This document shows positions 56,701-63,647 of a stretch of DNA of 64,000 bases, piece after piece (within the stretch, counting starts at the first letter, position 1; each line of letters begins with the position of its first letter). Below the pieces are notes generated by a model that worked only from the letters and a program-made list of their open reading frames with translations, was not told the DNA's origin and made no database searches. Both the position numbers and the translations under genes were made by a program. Source of the DNA: Leishmania mexicana MHOM/GT/2001/U1103 (lineage: Eukaryota; Euglenozoa; Kinetoplastea; Trypanosomatida; Trypanosomatidae); assembly GCF_000234665.1 (NCBI RefSeq), contig NC_018324.1, positions 615,501 to 679,500 on the forward strand. The letters run 5' to 3'.

Positions 56701-57758
56701 AGAAGAGAGAGGAGGCGACAGGCTTGTATCTCCACCACCTCCGCAGACACAGGGTGCCGCGTGCTCGTGGCGTCTCGCCTGTCACCGCCTCCGATCGCAT
56801 CCTCGCCTTCTCGCGGCATCGACTCCGCCGTCGACGCGGATGCCGCGGGAGTCCTCACTGACCGAAGCGAGAACTCCTCTGTCCCACACACGCGTGTGAG
56901 GCAGCGGAGACACTGCAGCGTCGTGGCCACACAAGCGGTGGCTTCGCCACCGAGAAGGTCGAGGTGGCTGCGCATAGCCGCCGCCTGCAACTCTGTTGCG
57001 CAGGTTATGGCGACGAGAACGTGGCTGAGCTGCTGCAAGGCCTTTACGAGTTGAGCCGAGGCGCTGGTGGTGCTCTCGCTGCGAGCGGCGGCTTCTGAAG
57101 AGAGGGTCGCGGACAGCGATGTCAGGCACGCTTGCCAACGACGGAGCTGCACCAGCACTAGCAGAAATGGCAGCAGGGCTTCCCTGGCCTCTTCCAGGGT
57201 GATAAACGGCCTCTGGCAAGGGGAAGGAGGAGGAGGCAGAGTGAAGGTTGTGCTTACCTGCTCGTCACGCGCGGCTTCAGGCGCTACAGGCGCCGACTGC
57301 GGTACCAGCTCCAGCACTCGTCGTGTCATCATGGCTGTCCGACGGGAGAGCAAGGGCGCGAGCACCGCGTACATGATTAGCTCCAGCTTCGTGTGCGCCA
57401 GCCCAGTTTCCGTCGGTGACGACCGCTCTCCTCCCGCCGCGAGAGAAACAGAGGTGCCCGTGGCTCGTGTGTCTAAAGACGTAGATGTCTGGGAAACAGC
57501 AGAGGTGGTGGCGGGTGCAGTGGCCATGCTCTCCACTGTCGGCATCTGGTCTGCCAGCACACGACCAAGTGGCGTACAGGTCATGAAATCAGAGTAGGCG
57601 CGTCGGCGCTCGTGCAGCACTCGCTGAGCTTGCTCTTCCTCTCTGAGACGTGCATTGCGTGCCGCTTCAGAGTCCATGACAGCGGGATCGCTGCGAGCGA
57701 CGAGCCCGTCGGCCTTGCCGTGCTTTCCTTTAAGTGCATCCACCATGTAGTGATACAT
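44715..57758 (-). CDS. Giant BEACH/WD40 protein (neurobeachin/beige-like)
   Basis: A 4347-residue protein from one uninterrupted 13-kb frame. N-terminal two-thirds: long alpha-solenoid-like region with Ala/Ser/Pro-rich insertions. A ConA-like/laminin-G-type domain lies at about 1785-1960 (GYSVSLNLRW, PREWTHLCVSH, LFVNGAEA), as in LRBA/neurobeachin. A PH-BEACH domain lies at about 3455-3560 (MHCWSGSFTVRGSEVIVLID). The BEACH domain at about 3610-3855 has the signature LLAGRTLNDMTQYPVFPW and FGYKQRGKDA. The C terminus carries several WD40 repeats (about 4080-4347). BEACH proteins act in lysosome, vacuole and vesicle traffic and membrane fusion or fission as large scaffolds. The start is the ATG at 57756-57758 (MYHYMVDALKGK), the first ATG after the predicted splice site; the ATG at 57746 is an alternative. 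Which of the BEACH subfamilies it belongs to is unresolved. Confidence 0.93.
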   Translation of the reverse strand: MYHYMVDALKGKHGKADGLVARSDPAVMDSEAARNARLREEEQAQRVLHERRRAYSDFMTCTPLGRVLADQMPTVESMATAPATTSAVSQTSTSLDTRATGTSVSLAAGGERSSPTETGLAHTKLELIMYAVLAPLLSRRTAMMTRRVLELVPQSAPVAPEAARDEQVSTTFTLPPPPSPCQRPFITLEEAREALLPFLLVLVQLRRWQACLTSLSATLSSEAAARSESTTSASAQLVKALQQLSHVLVAITCATELQAAAMRSHLDLLGGEATACVATTLQCLRCLTRVCGTEEFSLRSVRTPAASASTAESMPREGEDAIGGGDRRDATSTRHPVSAEVVEIQACRLLSLLLYWLHVVHDISTPSLAIEELFLTSSTARFNAYAATVATAKGATTGTAEAEAEEVRRCTGLSNAALLRQTDPAPSCVPLAMLSLSASDASGGSGGDKSSSEGSSPPLASSSDVAGSLTALLVFASKGVFEHAQPSSEAHTVMIEGLAVEEDSDLGLIFVLTSRLLRDMFVAGASPHPAQVTKATDPLQSALSLLLARFIAGDRNPSTQRALAKKTEASQSTSLRSCGAQQHLDATADVSFPKRSSLASTSRPPSPARSRCSSRASTLSEQSGRLTRQLRLLGQLSCGLVLLTALFKQNATTVLDIMDHSFFFDALVTALQVVGFRFTEPSPQGAMAVRALDAAGRRDSDAWADWVRSVDTVAAQGTAAEGMSVLLNHALGCSSQFSLTLLSSNPYVDEFLHAYLGLLAACRVVRSTPSAFIAPTLRGMLLGSNGAITASVREIRALDTLDQLELTLVKTFLTAYPTSTEDAAPAATAPDAAMELSITLPPSPEQHSTNSESIDAFHHSGDMSGNGSLTFPFASCIYNLLLKHALWCLGEQERRRGQPLPPPPPSLTPPQAPAPPQQHHLAPPLLQSSVPSAVLRLSPDTPASTATNTPRLVAQPPPTHPPVSPTLSSSIITPASLQQSAAAPLPGHSSLAAITGTGSSDDDPFVLFLVRHGLLRILLQDEHFASAFALVESTAAVDAADSRQGRSCDEGAADRATTSWQRSYLVLYLLSHFLQLRPCDADSSDGEQLAPPAGAQGGGASVDPNASRLRACSRNSSNRALSADEQQLAQETTEALMMVLRVSSASVSPPCCAVAHCRRRRWCNCLLALLSAATAAPGAASAKTTPAAAAAVCEALVRAGGVEYFLRTAAVAADADAAGQPANTVSYAWAIQAARSLVNDSTASVHMATNCAESLLLPLLWHPLLRSDGQRLLEGLLCQPLVGSSATVGINVDMRKLSLSMVSSSGRVGIDSAAADVHAVPWHCRKLCESVWRTLCDCVNGSGVGSSGVEMPDTITSGPRAVSATNADEGARQAVLRTVLGALETAFRRLSGQRFSDAGEHSGELLPLRTLQRALFEASKDGGPHIYELLLHQLAQSWKPVNNLGTPPRPPPLNKADLEEVALSLPFPDPILIAASDAPSAPDTSPAEATEASADAVAACRAAREMVRLIVIALVGMTLANPSQREVLYRATVDEEVLVNCIANAWGTTGGIGVLPFSRSMSKGDACGMVRVCSYLIYESVDAVDAFFDDDDESGCSHDASWAWSLQNPMLLAAVLRCFTRLASLTEDQQAALHRLLVSLTRTVESCYASLYLAASSAVHDVLAQLLPVVALLPEPAALRFSSSIKTEAVIPRLDAVLVRLLAALTHCHIDARQLKQLLLLVIHSRHQRDRRALVPLVLQLLSEAVQPPLNMTLFHAVRRDPQHFVSLHRGRGPAGFCAALPDFPLEGYSVSLNLRWEGNVTSRDVAGQTAGGGATLRQYDGCACIFSLRTADRTTLLAFMVERGTGRLFVQYRNLQHQELRVYLAASLLPREWTHLCVSHRAAAFLTATAGGQLTLFVNGAEAAVIPQVAYPLMSRGYLYVGCLGHEVDRASVAHAFYGQVSTAYFFPYVLPEREREVMQTAVGVTDTAAWMLSSSTVTIPPLRPVSFAPGRRPGSSAPESAADVDGAEQWLAGRAVVCVDTRLSDRGHLYNLSAVLRGRTGRESRLFTLEGSLVCSTQRLVDSMGVLGALPSVLMPLCVLLVNPNLPISSRSLAAAAPIGSLNQREPGLPPFSSLGAADVSASKASDKINATVLRVLDLVPPLASAEAIRNEMAEARFFVFLGQVLQLLGPSLQVVVPAAFVQLLEALAPFPRLFEDALTNLFLSADVIRAAPRAVQLTWVKVQRFFLSAHPDALPCLRTLGTSMFVAAELLRVTAEEASAEELTQEDTLVPAQTQDVVTQPLRSPSLTTSRPISAVPSDVSGAHSSATISPFSPSSTRPPPPPPSPPLCSLQDLENQWMAYFEALTVAPVTLGDAEALQYFVGNLHLTCPKASVQLRLLRRVRQLLVTSNTPYLVQLLGRRNYVVSLMPYLTSTSSEAVRLEALLQVLFMVFRSKRTQELMNPVLLASKDTVVHVVEEVSLSWLKDVLQQFPVNLPVYLALRCGLVERFDVLTLPTQYAPLDESHTIRFAAVLLPLLMLMKRSTDTKLKGYVLTDMAVLLKSDAQAWRRVITVRGWYVSVVGLFGPSCASSPVSAPSSLPEGRAYQESSVPGPVSSPTIPADSAVGERVQPEGSELAFTTISMILSYTIYQVLLHEAYGVTELELVVAYLREQRLHRLLHQLLCRVADRYRSRLMTPWRGERRGGTGDSDGPGASRPSNGCAFLGLGSATAVVNLCHFLRVVEVVLFYAGLAPRRKEAIMAPVKPAVSPFTPAGAASGGEEFGTYLPVRVGYTEWEQLTLVRSADDPPGGVAESDVYYAGEVDDPHGNVRRAVLRSPDDRWLHLPLAVKCAELLCSHSALLHLGSNGNTTSLSVGGAGSVVGSGSAGSSGPGDLLWSVVLGASAGTGVDNSPTSPKAGGVGGVGFGAGGGSPTPVVFRGGMLRLFGRLFKVLCQMTLRSGTALSSVVELTDAFVRHVDRGQRGSGFLLLKRAVNAEDAREHSPIATTMTLIYCVHNLLLRRLHAAEYGNTSTHFNANAALVDRLKSLVVMFRYSFEQLSAFASSPSRRGVHSSVFRQSSLLAAAAWFTRGGHEDSDGDRNSGRNSTASCARSNLTYLDDLTGETLTAGVPTLQWLCDHRANPRRTVEAFAEVASRVDYNAFAERCLLAAEREQSTDKALAARLWSEQRGSLRRLQELFAENSMSRRLVHDKIRTLMTAFNSQKTTGAAGDTDSDAGAADLEGQSSAHTDGFATESFTSLFLPSAARRATAAARANAWARFTVALRGTVWCADAAGLHNTLKYVKLSSQEQQFLVHRKLVFDRDGTNYCGKAMSFYSAPTSPLCDDVSSAHVTSFGAMSAFLGDEGDSAGGHTFGGSMNASTSRASYLRLRGGEGVLLQAIDDDDAGFEEEMMNLSLDDRGDVSTAAAASVSECPLLWEEAAPLSKGVDPAPTSKVDDFSAAPSLLSVPCEVPYMMHCWSGSFTVRGSEVIVLIDDDNKAYNQVVAEEARAYVLRPHPFSFHLSHITQIAPARRFRMRRTALEIWTRDRRSCFVNFADTATMNAALQAVRCGERSSYMLTAPSFLRDAPGAATAALPTLFRESTGGGVLRHSAYVLQENPRREPLRLRATALWRNRLLSNFDYLLVLNLLAGRTLNDMTQYPVFPWILSDYTSETLDLTNPETFRDLSLPMGACGNGDRRELVRQRYMEMRSLGDVPSHYFTHYSSPAITLYFLVRLPPFTTLSILLQGGHFDHADRMFHSMQATFRAVMTSTQDVRELIPELYYLPELCINENHVDFGRRQDRTTMDDLQLPPWAHNDPFTFVYRMREALESAHVSAHLHEWIDLIFGYKQRGKDAIDALNVFNWHSYEDLDLNREAGPGDQQLLVDSLDNIGQTPIQLFRRPHQPRLPLEWTDPLQLSIRVKVMTLRWGCARVARTTVVSTDRVLVVAGSGAAALLRIHLTPIRQSLVLQRAAATPPAASPPHAAASTAAASQLQRASVGDGFAASAPSQAEMTATHASSHVNVTAAAVPGHPAPPVAVTPLMNDPAPPAMDSGSFDVSEEYERRLAPIPAGVIPNNSAYADGSCTEASTALLCYDSEVFLVLGGLFDNSVVIRSLSGAGGDVRLHVHRGRVVFVARSEDSRYLVTGAEDTTFAVWSCQLQPARQRLGATLLFTIHGHEGMPSAVDVSSMLDVVATASVNGTLMLHSLSTGGLDRVIRHPYGAPIHRVLLQTMCYVPNIVFLSHQDEKVYQYSLNGAALRTFSPPGRVTTWAATGSQCLLIACQPLACVHGGSSASAPGGGPHDGDQTSCILYLHSFFLDVLKTVPVRAKDVVSSVSVHPSNPQVVVAGTESGRLLLLRSVLV

Positions 57759-59898
57759 GCGTGCTCGCGGATGGGCGACGATCTCGCTTATACCTCCAAG
57801 TGCACCTCTCACGTGTTGGGGGACGGTGAAGAGCTACTTCCTTTCCCTTGCGGACGGCTCTACTGCCACCAGATGCTGAAGATTGCCGTGCGGGGACACC
57901 TACGACGGTGCGCACAAGCAAAGACAGAAAGAGAGCTAGAGGTGTAGAAGGGGGTGGGTGATAAGTAGGGCATACCAAACGGCATGTGTCTGTGTGCGTG
58001 CGAGCAAGTATGCCTTTCTGTGCTTGTGGTGCCGGGCACTTCGACGAGGAACAAGTCGATGAAGGCGCCGGTCTACGCAAGAGCTCAATGTCGATTAGGC
58101 TTGTGCCTCGTCTTTGAAACGAGCGAAACAGATATGAAGCACCAGTCTCGTCAACCTGCGCTCTTCCTGGGGGGGGGGGGGATGGCAGGCCGTCCTGTGT
58201 GTTGGGGTGGGAACGGGTGTGGAGAAGCGGAGGTGTCGCTAGATGGTCTCGTAGCACTCGCGCGTCGGTCGTGCCTTCGATATGTATGGAATTCTCACGC
58301 TGCGCCTCCGCAGCTCAACGTAGAGGAAAAAAGAGTGAGACAGTGAGAGAGGAGTGGGTGAGAGGCTGGGGGTAGGGAGGTGGGGCCTCCTGCCAGCGTA
58401 AACAGTCGCGAGACGGGGCGTGAAGCAAAAACAAGCAGGTGGGGAGAAAAAAAAAACAAAAAATGAAGCGTGGAGCGGTGTAACGGTGCGGGAGTGAGTG
58501 CGGCGGGAAGGAAGTCGACTGCACTTCGTCCCTGCCAGTGACGAGAGAGAAAACACGGAGAGGTGTGACTTCAGGAGAGGGCCCAAGAGGAAAGGGATTA
58601 GGTAGGACAGTCCAAGGCAGCAACGAGCGGGGCACTTTTTCGGGTGTGGAGGGGGAGGAGGAAGAGGAGTTCGCTTTGCTGTCGCACGCGGGCACAGAGC
58701 CACACGCACGCTCACCCAGTAAGAGAGGGAGCAACTGGCACACCCACAGAGTATCTGTTCGCGTGTGTGCAAGGAGGGTGGCAGAGAGACAAGAGAGGAG
58801 CAACAAGAAATAGATAGGCGAGCGACAGTGATACATCAGTCAGAGAGAGAGAGAGACCGAGATGAGGGGCAAGAATTCGAAAAAAGGAAAAAGAGGAACG
58901 ATGTTTCCGTTTGTGAGGCGGTTGCGCGTTTGCAGCTGTGTGAGTACAAGCGTGCCCTTCGCCACCAGTGTCGCCCCAAACACGCGTCGCGAGTTCTCCA
59001 AGAGAGAGAGGCGACCTTCTTTGGGGGTGGGGGGAGGGATGGTTCTTTGGTGTCGTCGTGTGCGCCTGTCGTTGTGTGCTCGAGCCCCCCGCCCCTCACC
59101 AGTGCAAGGCAAGACTCACCTCGTGAAATCGCAAGCACACACCACAGCACAACGATGTAAAGGAAAGAGAACGAGACGTGCACCTGCTAAACTTGATGCG
59201 TACAGGAAAGACGGAGGATCGCCACCGCGCGACTTCAAAGACAGGGCTGTGGACCTCCGCTAGGAACAGAGGCTGCGAGGCACACCCGAGAAATCAAGAG
59301 AGAGAACCAGAGAGAGAGGGACGAAAAGTCGAGTGCAGAGGGGAAGAAGAAGTGCGAGACGAAGAAAACGACGCCGAGTGGGGGATGTGGGCGAGGTGGC
59401 GGCGTAAGTGTGCAATGTGATGCGGAGGAGAGGGGTAAGCAAGAGACGTGACGACAAGGGAGGCTTCTCGCGTTTCTCCACCGCTTTGAAAAGAGGCCAC
59501 GTGCAGTTCTCGTGCGGGAACTGCAGGACATGCTGTCTCACTGCCTCTTTGGCACAACAGAGACGGGGAAGAGTGAGCGAGACACACGCGCCTCTGCGTA
59601 AAAGTTTCCTTGGTTGGGCCGCGGAAGCGACCTCCGCGCACGCATGAGTAGAGGAAGGATAACATGAATACGCGAAACCGCCAACAGCGACGGACAGACA
59701 AGACCGCAAAGCACCTCAGGATAGCCGCGGCTCACACGAAGCTCACCGGCGCGGCGCGGCGCAGCGCACACGCACGCACGCATGCAGACACAGGGAGAAA
59801 GCAGTGACCATACAAGAAGACCATACGCATTTGAATGCCACAGTGGCACCGTCCCCCTTCCCGCTAGCCTTCACAGCTGCAGGCGCGGACGCGATCGT
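57759..59898 (-). other. 2.1-kb spacer: BEACH 5' UTR and COG3 3' UTR
   Basis: No gene seen; low-complexity ORFs, purine-rich tracts and a run of G at about 58170-58180. Confidence 0.6.
57900..57945 (-). promoter_or_regulatory. Predicted trans-splice acceptor for the BEACH gene
   Basis: A CTCTCTTTCTGTCTTTGC-type tract on the minus strand is followed by AG at 57900-57901. No ATG lies between this site and 57758, which supports the chosen start. Confidence 0.45.
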
Positions 59899-62784
59899 TC
59901 AGATAATGTCCGTGTCGTCGTGAGTGCTTGGACGTGCTCGAGCCGCCGGTGCTGCGCAGTCCTGCAACGGCGGCTGATGATAGACTGTCGTGGGAGGCGG
60001 GGCCGATGCATACGTCACGCGCTCTGTGGGAAGACTCGGAAACCCTGAAGAGGCACTCGGCACGTGGGCTGGCAACGCAGCAAACGGATCGGTAGCGCCG
60101 GCGAATGTTACCGGTGCGCTCGCGGTGGGCTGAGCGGCCCCTGCTGGTGTTGCGAAAGGCTGCGGAGTAGCGTGGTATGAATCGGCACTGCCACCTGCGG
60201 CCGTTCTTTCGGGCTGCGGCACCGACGCTGGTGGCAGAGGTGCTACAGTCGCCTCCGTCACAGAGAGTTGTGGAGTGTTTTGCGCGGCAGATCCGGTTTC
60301 CAACTTTGCCGTCTTGACTGGCGCCGCCGCAACCGCGTGCACATCCACGCTCATCTCGGCCGCGAGCTCTGCAACGCGCTCACGCAACAAATGCATCAAG
60401 TCTTGCTGCGTCTCCTCGTGCTCCACGTAGAAGGCAATCATGCGCTCCATCCCCGCAGCACGCCCTTTCATCTCCGAAGCGAGCTGAATGCGCTCTGCCT
60501 CGCTCTTCTTCGCCGCACCGGAGACGGGCTGCGTCACTAACGCAAACATAGCCGTTGTGAGGTGCTCGCTGCACCTTAGCAGGTCCATCTCAACCTCCTT
60601 CTTCGACTCCCGCGAGGACTGCTCCAGCTCCAGTCGCCGGTTGCGCAGCGCCGCTAAGCTAATGTGTTTCTCCACCACAGTGATGTTCGCATCGACGTGG
60701 GACAGCGTCAATTGCAGGTGCTGGAGGTGGGCCAGCTGACACAGGAACGCCTTTGAGTCTCGCAGCGTGTCGCTCGAGTCCATCTGCCGCATCAGCCTCA
60801 TCAGTTGCCGGATGAGGTCGAGGCTGTGGTGCACCGCCTCCTCCGCAAACACCGAAAAGACAGAGAACTCCAGGGTCGGGTACAGCCAGTCGAGCAGCTT
60901 GAGTGCATGCACGACACCAGGAATGTAAAACATTTGCGTCTGGGCGGCGTCTCCGGTGGACGCCGCTGGCTCGGCGGTGTACGCATCGGTGCCACAGCGG
61001 AGGTAGACGCTGGCGATCTCGCGCGTCGGGGTGCAGCATGACACCGTTTGCCGCAGGTACACACTCGTGCGGAAGACGAGACGCTCTTGAGTGTCCTGGA
61101 TCATACGCACCCAGAGGTCCGACACGACTTGCGAGTCCTGCACGCCAGTGTTGTGGAGCAGACTCACACGCTGAATGCTCTCCACTGTGCGGGACAGCTC
61201 CCCGACGTCGTCGACACACAGCAGTCGAGAGCGAAACATGTAGTACACCTCCTCCGCAATGCTGGGCACAAGCCTCGGGAGAAGGTGGGAGACAATGTCG
61301 TCCCTCAGCCACAGCCGCGTGAGCACATCCAACTCCGCAGTCAGGGAGCGCTGAAGCAGTCCGCAGATGTGCTCAGCCAACTGCGGAAGTGTGTGCGCCT
61401 CCGCCACACCGGAGAGCTGCTGCCGAGCAGCGCCGGTGTCGGTCGGCGATTTCGCTCCCACTGCGGCAGCCGCAGCCGCAGCCGCGACGCTGCCGGTAGT
61501 TTTCGCGTCGGCCCGCGAGCTCTGCTGCGCGTCAAGGTAATACCACAGTGTGAGCCAGTAGCGCAGCAGCGGCACCACCACCCCAACGCGTGCTTCGCAG
61601 TAGGAGTCCATCACCTCTCGCATCCCAGGATCTACCTCCAGTCGGCCGCCCGCGGTCAACATCTCCTCCCCAAAAGCCTCCGCCCCGGAGTAGCCGAAGC
61701 CGCCCTGCCGCAGCTCGGCCATGCGCCGCAGCGACGTGAAGCCGTCTCCAGACTTCACAAATACGTCGTTCACAGCAGCGAGGAACTCTTCGAAAGAACC
61801 GGCCACATCATGCGGGCGCAGCTGCAGCGTCGACGCTGTGCTCGCACTCGGCGGCGGCGCTGCTGCCGTGGACATCGAAACCGCCGACGTCCACGTGGAA
61901 GCTCTTATGATAGTGCTGTCGCTGGGGATCGCGCTGTCCTCCTCCAACACCTGCGTGGCGGCTCGAAAGGCGGGCGAGGCCAGTGTTTCGGCCTCCATGG
62001 TCCGAAATGACGTCCGCACCGCGTCCTTCAACGCGGCGCTGACCGTCTGCTGCGCCACAGCAAGCTTCATAGCGTACGGCTTGGCAGATTTGTACTGCGC
62101 GTTGGTGCAGAGAAAGTCCATCTCTTTTGCGATGTCCTGCAGCAGTGTAGAGAAGCGCGCCGATCCGGCCTTCAGAAACGGGTTTCCTGCCTCCCTGCAC
62201 AGGTCATCGATGTGCGTGAAGTGCGCCAAGTTCTGCTCCAAGGCATCGCGGACAAGCTCCAGCTTCGCCTTGCGCACCATCATGGCAGAGGCGTTGTGGC
62301 TGAGATGTTCACTCTGCTTCTGCACCGACTCCGTTACGCGCTGCATCGCCGAAACGCTGCTCCGCACGCGCTCCAGCACCTGATAGCAATTTCCCGCCTG
62401 TGTAGCGCCGCGTTGCACCCGCGCCTGCCACATTAGCAAGTCGGGCACATGCTTCTCCACCACTCGCAGAGCAGAGCGATGAAGTCGCTCATCCTGCTGT
62501 GGCGCGCTGAGCTGTGCTGAGTCGCCAGCGAAGTTCGACGCCGCGGCGCCTGCCGAATCGGCATATGACGAACCTGTCGCCCCGGCGCCAGCAAGCGCAG
62601 GCGACCCAGGCGCACGCGTTAGAGAAGCAGCAATCGAGGCGCCGTCCCCCTCACCCGCCGTGAAGTGAGCCGGCACCGGTAGCGGATAGCGGAAGCGGTG
62701 GTGCAGCGGTACAAGCAGCAGCTCCAGCTGGCGCATAAGCGCTGCCTCCTCGCTTGCGTCGCATGTCGTTGGCTTGGCTGCCAT
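59899..62784 (-). CDS. COG3: Conserved oligomeric Golgi complex subunit 3 (Sec34-like)
   Basis: A 961-residue protein resembling COG3/Sec34, a subunit of the COG tether that recycles Golgi glycosylation enzymes. An N-terminal coiled coil (about 95-185) leads into HFTHIDDLCREAGNPFL and the DFLCTNAQYKSAKPYAMKLA region that matches the Sec34 core. Further on are IQDTQERLVFRTSVYLRQT and IPGVVHALKLLDWLYPTLEF, corresponding to the QERLVYR and YPTV...LSKLY segments of animal COG3. The C-terminal 120 residues are Pro/Ala/Ser-rich and disordered, which is not usual for the family. The start is the ATG at 62782-62784 (MAAKPTTCD). COG6 was considered and rejected because the core motifs fit COG3 better. 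Confidence 0.82.
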   Translation of the reverse strand: MAAKPTTCDASEEAALMRQLELLLVPLHHRFRYPLPVPAHFTAGEGDGASIAASLTRAPGSPALAGAGATGSSYADSAGAAASNFAGDSAQLSAPQQDERLHRSALRVVEKHVPDLLMWQARVQRGATQAGNCYQVLERVRSSVSAMQRVTESVQKQSEHLSHNASAMMVRKAKLELVRDALEQNLAHFTHIDDLCREAGNPFLKAGSARFSTLLQDIAKEMDFLCTNAQYKSAKPYAMKLAVAQQTVSAALKDAVRTSFRTMEAETLASPAFRAATQVLEEDSAIPSDSTIIRASTWTSAVSMSTAAAPPPSASTASTLQLRPHDVAGSFEEFLAAVNDVFVKSGDGFTSLRRMAELRQGGFGYSGAEAFGEEMLTAGGRLEVDPGMREVMDSYCEARVGVVVPLLRYWLTLWYYLDAQQSSRADAKTTGSVAAAAAAAAVGAKSPTDTGAARQQLSGVAEAHTLPQLAEHICGLLQRSLTAELDVLTRLWLRDDIVSHLLPRLVPSIAEEVYYMFRSRLLCVDDVGELSRTVESIQRVSLLHNTGVQDSQVVSDLWVRMIQDTQERLVFRTSVYLRQTVSCCTPTREIASVYLRCGTDAYTAEPAASTGDAAQTQMFYIPGVVHALKLLDWLYPTLEFSVFSVFAEEAVHHSLDLIRQLMRLMRQMDSSDTLRDSKAFLCQLAHLQHLQLTLSHVDANITVVEKHISLAALRNRRLELEQSSRESKKEVEMDLLRCSEHLTTAMFALVTQPVSGAAKKSEAERIQLASEMKGRAAGMERMIAFYVEHEETQQDLMHLLRERVAELAAEMSVDVHAVAAAPVKTAKLETGSAAQNTPQLSVTEATVAPLPPASVPQPERTAAGGSADSYHATPQPFATPAGAAQPTASAPVTFAGATDPFAALPAHVPSASSGFPSLPTERVTYASAPPPTTVYHQPPLQDCAAPAARARPSTHDDTDII

Positions 62785-62824
62785 GAGAGTAAGAGCGCGT
62801 GTGATGCCGGCTCTGTTTTCCTTT

Positions 62825-62884
62825 TTAGTGCCGTTTTCGGTCCTCGATTCGGAGAAGGGGCGAGAGACAAAACGAGTCGCACAT
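62825..62884 (-). other. Short upstream ORF (19 codons) in the COG3 leader
   Basis: An ATG at 62882-62884 opens a 19-codon frame that stops with TAA at 62825-62827, about 40 nt before the COG3 start. If the predicted acceptor at 62891 is used, this uORF begins only about seven nucleotides after the splice site. Confidence 0.5.
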
Positions 62885-62890
62885 ACGGGA

Positions 62891-62935
62891 CTGCAAGAAG
62901 GAGAGGGGAAAAGGCGAGATGGAGAGAGAGAGAGG
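62891..62935 (-). promoter_or_regulatory. Predicted trans-splice acceptor for COG3
   Basis: On the minus strand a strong CT tract runs into CTTCTTGCAG, with AG at 62891-62892. Canonical form; 5' UTR about 106 nt. Confidence 0.55.
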
Positions 62936-63647
62936 CCGTGACGCAGCACGGCGGCGAGAGGGAGGGGGAGGGGAGGCGTAAGAATACTAAAAACAGAGAA
63001 GTACACCGCTTCTTTTTTCCCCCTTCGCACCACCGCACGCGGCGGAGATGGCAGGCAAGAGGTTGTTTGGGCAGAGAGGGAGGGGGTCGAGAAGTGAAGG
63101 CAGAAACGCACGAGATGCACAAGGAAGAGAGGTGGAGAGAAGGATACCTGCCGTGCGCGGTGAAGCATGATTTAATGCGCCGCGACTGGTGACGAAAACC
63201 CGAATGTGCGCTGAAGAGATGTAGGCTCCAGACGGTCGTCTGCCAATCAGCGAACATCGTTCGGTGTTGGCGCGCACCGCAGACACAGCCGCACTATTCA
63301 GAGAAAGATGCGGTGCGTCGATGGCGAATGAGAAGGTGTGAAGGAGGGGGGACGACAAAGACGGCAGCCATTGCCTCGTCTTCTTGTCTTTTTTTTGCCG
63401 CCCAAATCCGGTATGCGCGTGCCGCCTTGTGGTGTGAAAGGCGGGTCCGGAGCCTCGCATATAGTGCAAGAAGGTGAACGAAGGGGGACAGTGCAAATCA
63501 CATGAGACGAGGAAAAAAACGTCCCCACCTCCACCCACCTCCCTCACCACGGCCACCACCTACACCCACACACGCACACGGCCACAGCCAACAGCGCCAC
63601 AGCACATGAACGCGCAAGAGCGCTTGCCCAGGCACGGGTCCATGAGT

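Larger units (their letters stand above)
62785..63647 (-). other. 0.9-kb spacer: COG3 5' UTR and 3' UTR of the edge gene
   Basis: No gene seen apart from the short upstream ORF noted separately. Confidence 0.6.

Noticed and set aside
59899..62784. First idea that the COG subunit is COG6
   Set aside because: The YK-A-Y core, QERLVFR and the VxHALKLLDWLY segment fit COG3/Sec34 and not COG6.
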